This document shows positions 62,143-64,000 of a DNA stretch of 64,000 nucleotides, piece after piece. The DNA is from Janthinobacterium sp. ROICE36 (GTDB lineage: Bacteria > Pseudomonadota > Gammaproteobacteria > Burkholderiales > Burkholderiaceae_D). The stretch is from contig NZ_PEBS01000028.1 of the NCBI RefSeq assembly GCF_002869965.1, positions 1 to 64,000 of the forward strand, written 5' to 3'. The translations under genes and the position numbers were made by a program. A model generated the notes under the pieces. That model was not told the DNA's origin and ran no database searches. It saw only the letters and a list, made by a program, of their open reading frames with translations. Every line of letters begins with the position of its first letter. The first letter of the stretch is position 1.

Positions 62143-62973
62143 TCAAAACCAGGGCAAGGCGCTGCTACTGTCTTGCGGCAACGCCCACTTGGGATCGTAA
62201 TCGATCTGCGCCAGGTACAAGCCGTCTGGCATGAAGGTGGGCGCCGCCGCGTGGCGATCTTTACTTTCCAGCAACTGCCCCAGCCAGTCCGGCTTTTCGC
62301 GTCCCGTGCCGATATACACAAGCGAGCCGACCAGGTTGCGCACCATGTGGTGCAAAAAGGCATTCGCCGTAATGGTAAAGATAACGCAATCGCCGCGCCG
62401 CTCGATGCGGATGTCATGCATCAGCTTGACGGGCGACTTGGCCTGGCATTGCGCGGCGCGGAAGGCCGTGAAATCGTGCCAGCCCAAGAGCGGCTGCACG
62501 GCCTGGCGCATCAGTTCCACGTCCAGCGGACGGAAAAAGAAGCCGGCACGCCCTTCCACCAGGGGCGAGCGGGTGGCGTTGTTATACAACACATAATGAT
62601 AGGTACGCGCGCGGGCGCTGAAGCGGGCGTGGAAGAAATCGTTGACGGTGGGGTCGCCGGCCAGCTCCTTGGCCCAGCGCACGGCGATGGATTTCGGCAG
62701 GAAGGCGTTGACGCCGCGCACCCACGAGTGCACGTCGCGGTTCAGTTCCGTATCGAAATGCACCACTTGCTCAAGCGCATGCACGCCCGTGTCCGTGCGG
62801 CCGGCGCAGGTGGTGGCCAGGCGCACGCGGGCAAACTGCTCCAGCGCGTTTTCCAGCTGGTCCTGCACCGTCTGCCCATCTTCCTGTTTCTGGTATCCAT
62901 GCCAGGCCGTGCCGTCATACTGCAGACCGAGGACGATACGCTTGAATGGCGTTGCTGTCGTAATATTTTGCAT
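62143..62973 (-). CDS. truA: tRNA pseudouridine(38-40) synthase
   Basis: A 276-residue enzyme modifying the anticodon stem-loop. The catalytic Asp is in CAGRTDTGVHALEQVVHF near residue 60. LGLQYDGTAWHGYQKQ opens the domain, and ARTYHYVLYN and FLHHMVRNLVGSLVYIG are further signatures. It lies between the fimV-like gene and trpF, as in many betaproteobacteria. Confidence 0.96.
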   Translation of the reverse strand: MQNITTATPFKRIVLGLQYDGTAWHGYQKQEDGQTVQDQLENALEQFARVRLATTCAGRTDTGVHALEQVVHFDTELNRDVHSWVRGVNAFLPKSIAVRWAKELAGDPTVNDFFHARFSARARTYHYVLYNNATRSPLVEGRAGFFFRPLDVELMRQAVQPLLGWHDFTAFRAAQCQAKSPVKLMHDIRIERRGDCVIFTITANAFLHHMVRNLVGSLVYIGTGREKPDWLGQLLESKDRHAAAPTFMPDGLYLAQIDYDPKWALPQDSSSALPWF

Positions 62974-63019
62974 CGAAGCATTATACCGGCGCGGCAGCCT
63001 GCCGCGCCGGCGGGCATTG

Positions 63020-64000
63020 CTAACTCAGTAGTGCACGCATGGTATTCGCCTTGGCGACCTGTTCAGCGCTGCCTCCCTTGATGACCTCATCGATCAGCTC
63101 GCGCGCGCCTTCCTTGTCGCCGATTTCCTGGTAAGCGATCGCCAGGTCAAGTTTGGTATCCATTTCCATGTGGATGGCCGACAGCGGGTCGTCCACGCCC
63201 ACGCTGGCCGTCTTGCCATCGTTGAGGTCCAGGTCGATGCCGGACAGGTCGAATTCTTGCGCCGGCGGTATGACTTCCGGCAAGGTGGCTGGCGTTTGCG
63301 CGTCGTCAAACAGGCTGTCGATGGAAGGCTCGGCCGCCACCCGCGCGGCAGCTGGCACCACGGGCGCGTCGAGGTCGAAATGGGCCAGGTCCACGTCCTT
63401 CAACGGGTCAGGCAAAGGTGTCAGACCGGCGCCCACGCCATTTACGGGACCCGCTGGCGGTTCCAGGTCGAGGCCGAAATCCATGCTGGGGTCATAGTGC
63501 GCATCGTGCGCGGCGGACTGCGGCTTGCTGTCCGGCCCCGGCATGACGATCGGGTCGCTGGTAGTGACGGGCTCGAAATCGAGGCTGTCGAGGTCAAAGT
63601 CGAGAGGTGCACGCGCATCGCGGGCGCTCACGGAGGAAACAGGCTCTGCCGGCGCCAGGTCGGCCGCTGGGGAAGGCAGATCGTCGGGCAAGTCCATGCT
63701 CTGACCGCGCAAGTCGTCGCCGGCTCCCTTGCTGAGGCTGACGACGGCATCGTCTTCCGTATCGCCATACAGGGGGTTGGTGGGGTCGAGCGCCAGGCCC
63801 AGCGCGGCTGCCTGCGGCCACTCTTCGCCCTGGCCCCGTGTCAGGCTGTAAAGCTCGCTGGCCTGGTCTTCAAACGCGCGCACATCGTGGCGGGCCGAAT
63901 AGATTTCCAGCAATTTCAAGCGGGCAGCATGGCGCTCGGGGTGGATGCGCAAGGCTTCCTTGAGGATATCTTCCGCCTGGCCATCGCGGCCATAAGCGAT
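63020..64000 (-). CDS. FimV-family protein, C-terminal part (runs off window)
   Basis: At least 326 codons of an open frame continue past the right edge. The visible part begins in TPR-like helices (QAEDILKEALRIHPERHAAR, LLEIYSARHDVRAFEDQASE). It then has a long acidic, Asp/Pro-rich low-complexity linker with repeated FDLDSLDF, FGLDLEPP and LSGIDLDL motifs. It ends in a conserved helical domain (DTKLDLAIAYQEIGDKEGAR, then ELIDEVIKGG), which is the FimV C-terminal signature. FimV is an inner-membrane peptidoglycan-binding organiser of type IV pili and polar proteins. Position before truA agrees. The LysM and membrane parts are outside the window. Confidence 0.88.
   Translation of the reverse strand: MAYGRDGQAEDILKEALRIHPERHAARLKLLEIYSARHDVRAFEDQASELYSLTRGQGEEWPQAAALGLALDPTNPLYGDTEDDAVVSLSKGAGDDLRGQSMDLPDDLPSPAADLAPAEPVSSVSARDARAPLDFDLDSLDFEPVTTSDPIVMPGPDSKPQSAAHDAHYDPSMDFGLDLEPPAGPVNGVGAGLTPLPDPLKDVDLAHFDLDAPVVPAAARVAAEPSIDSLFDDAQTPATLPEVIPPAQEFDLSGIDLDLNDGKTASVGVDDPLSAIHMEMDTKLDLAIAYQEIGDKEGARELIDEVIKGGSAEQVAKANTMRALLS

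Overview
The window looks like chromosomal DNA of a high-GC betaproteobacterium, most likely Oxalobacteraceae (Janthinobacterium/Massilia-like). The reasons are the housekeeping order truA-trpF-trpB-trpA-accD-folC-SPOR-cvpA-purF and rpsF-priB-rpsR-rplI-dnaB, the Bug-type solute-binding protein, the betaproteobacterial porin and the alaA-hom pair. The taxon is an inference from protein resemblance and gene order. I recognised no rRNA, tRNA or CRISPR array.

Layout. 1-161 is the end of an IS256-like element, with the start of its transposase. 163-8757 is an uptake locus: a minus-strand run of porin, Bug protein, ABC solute-binding protein, fused permease and ATPase, divergent from a TctD/TctE-like two-component pair. 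8779-11807 holds an RraB-like protein, homoserine dehydrogenase and AlaA. 12235-20143 is a plus-strand run with a Mth938-like protein, a complete-looking L-Ara4N (arn) lipid A modification set with ArnA split into two genes, and a Bcp peroxiredoxin. 20455-28012 contains PIN-PhoH, a membrane protein resembling a catalytically dead M50 protease, an aldehyde dehydrogenase, a serine hydrolase and a bestrophin. 27749-31723 is a copper module (copZ, GST, cueR, copA) with two MerR-type promoters of 19-bp spacing.

31763-46543 is the most distinctive region. Reading on the minus strand it encodes GAF/HD-GYP protein, CHASE2 adenylate/guanylate cyclase, TpsB transporter, a ~2350-residue TpsA adhesin with five 249-bp tandem repeats, and a FecR-domain protein. 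A frameshifted MBL-fold hydrolase diverges from it. The predicted mature TpsA and the FecR protein each contain a single cysteine, in both cases at the extreme C-terminus, which suggests a testable disulfide tether.

46675-64000 is mainly housekeeping: Pit phosphate transporter with its DUF47 partner, dnaB, the rpsF operon (priB appears to start with CTG), lexA with two SOS boxes, a Cys/Met PLP enzyme, purF, cvpA, a SPOR protein, folC, accD, trpA, trpB, trpF, truA and the C-terminal part of a FimV-like protein.

How they work together. The arn genes would make undecaprenyl-linked L-Ara4N and transfer it to lipid A. CueR would drive both the copper chaperone and the exporter. The TPS cluster joins two second-messenger enzymes to one secreted adhesin, which suggests surface attachment under cyclic-nucleotide control. 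All functional statements come from reading motifs by eye; no database search was run.
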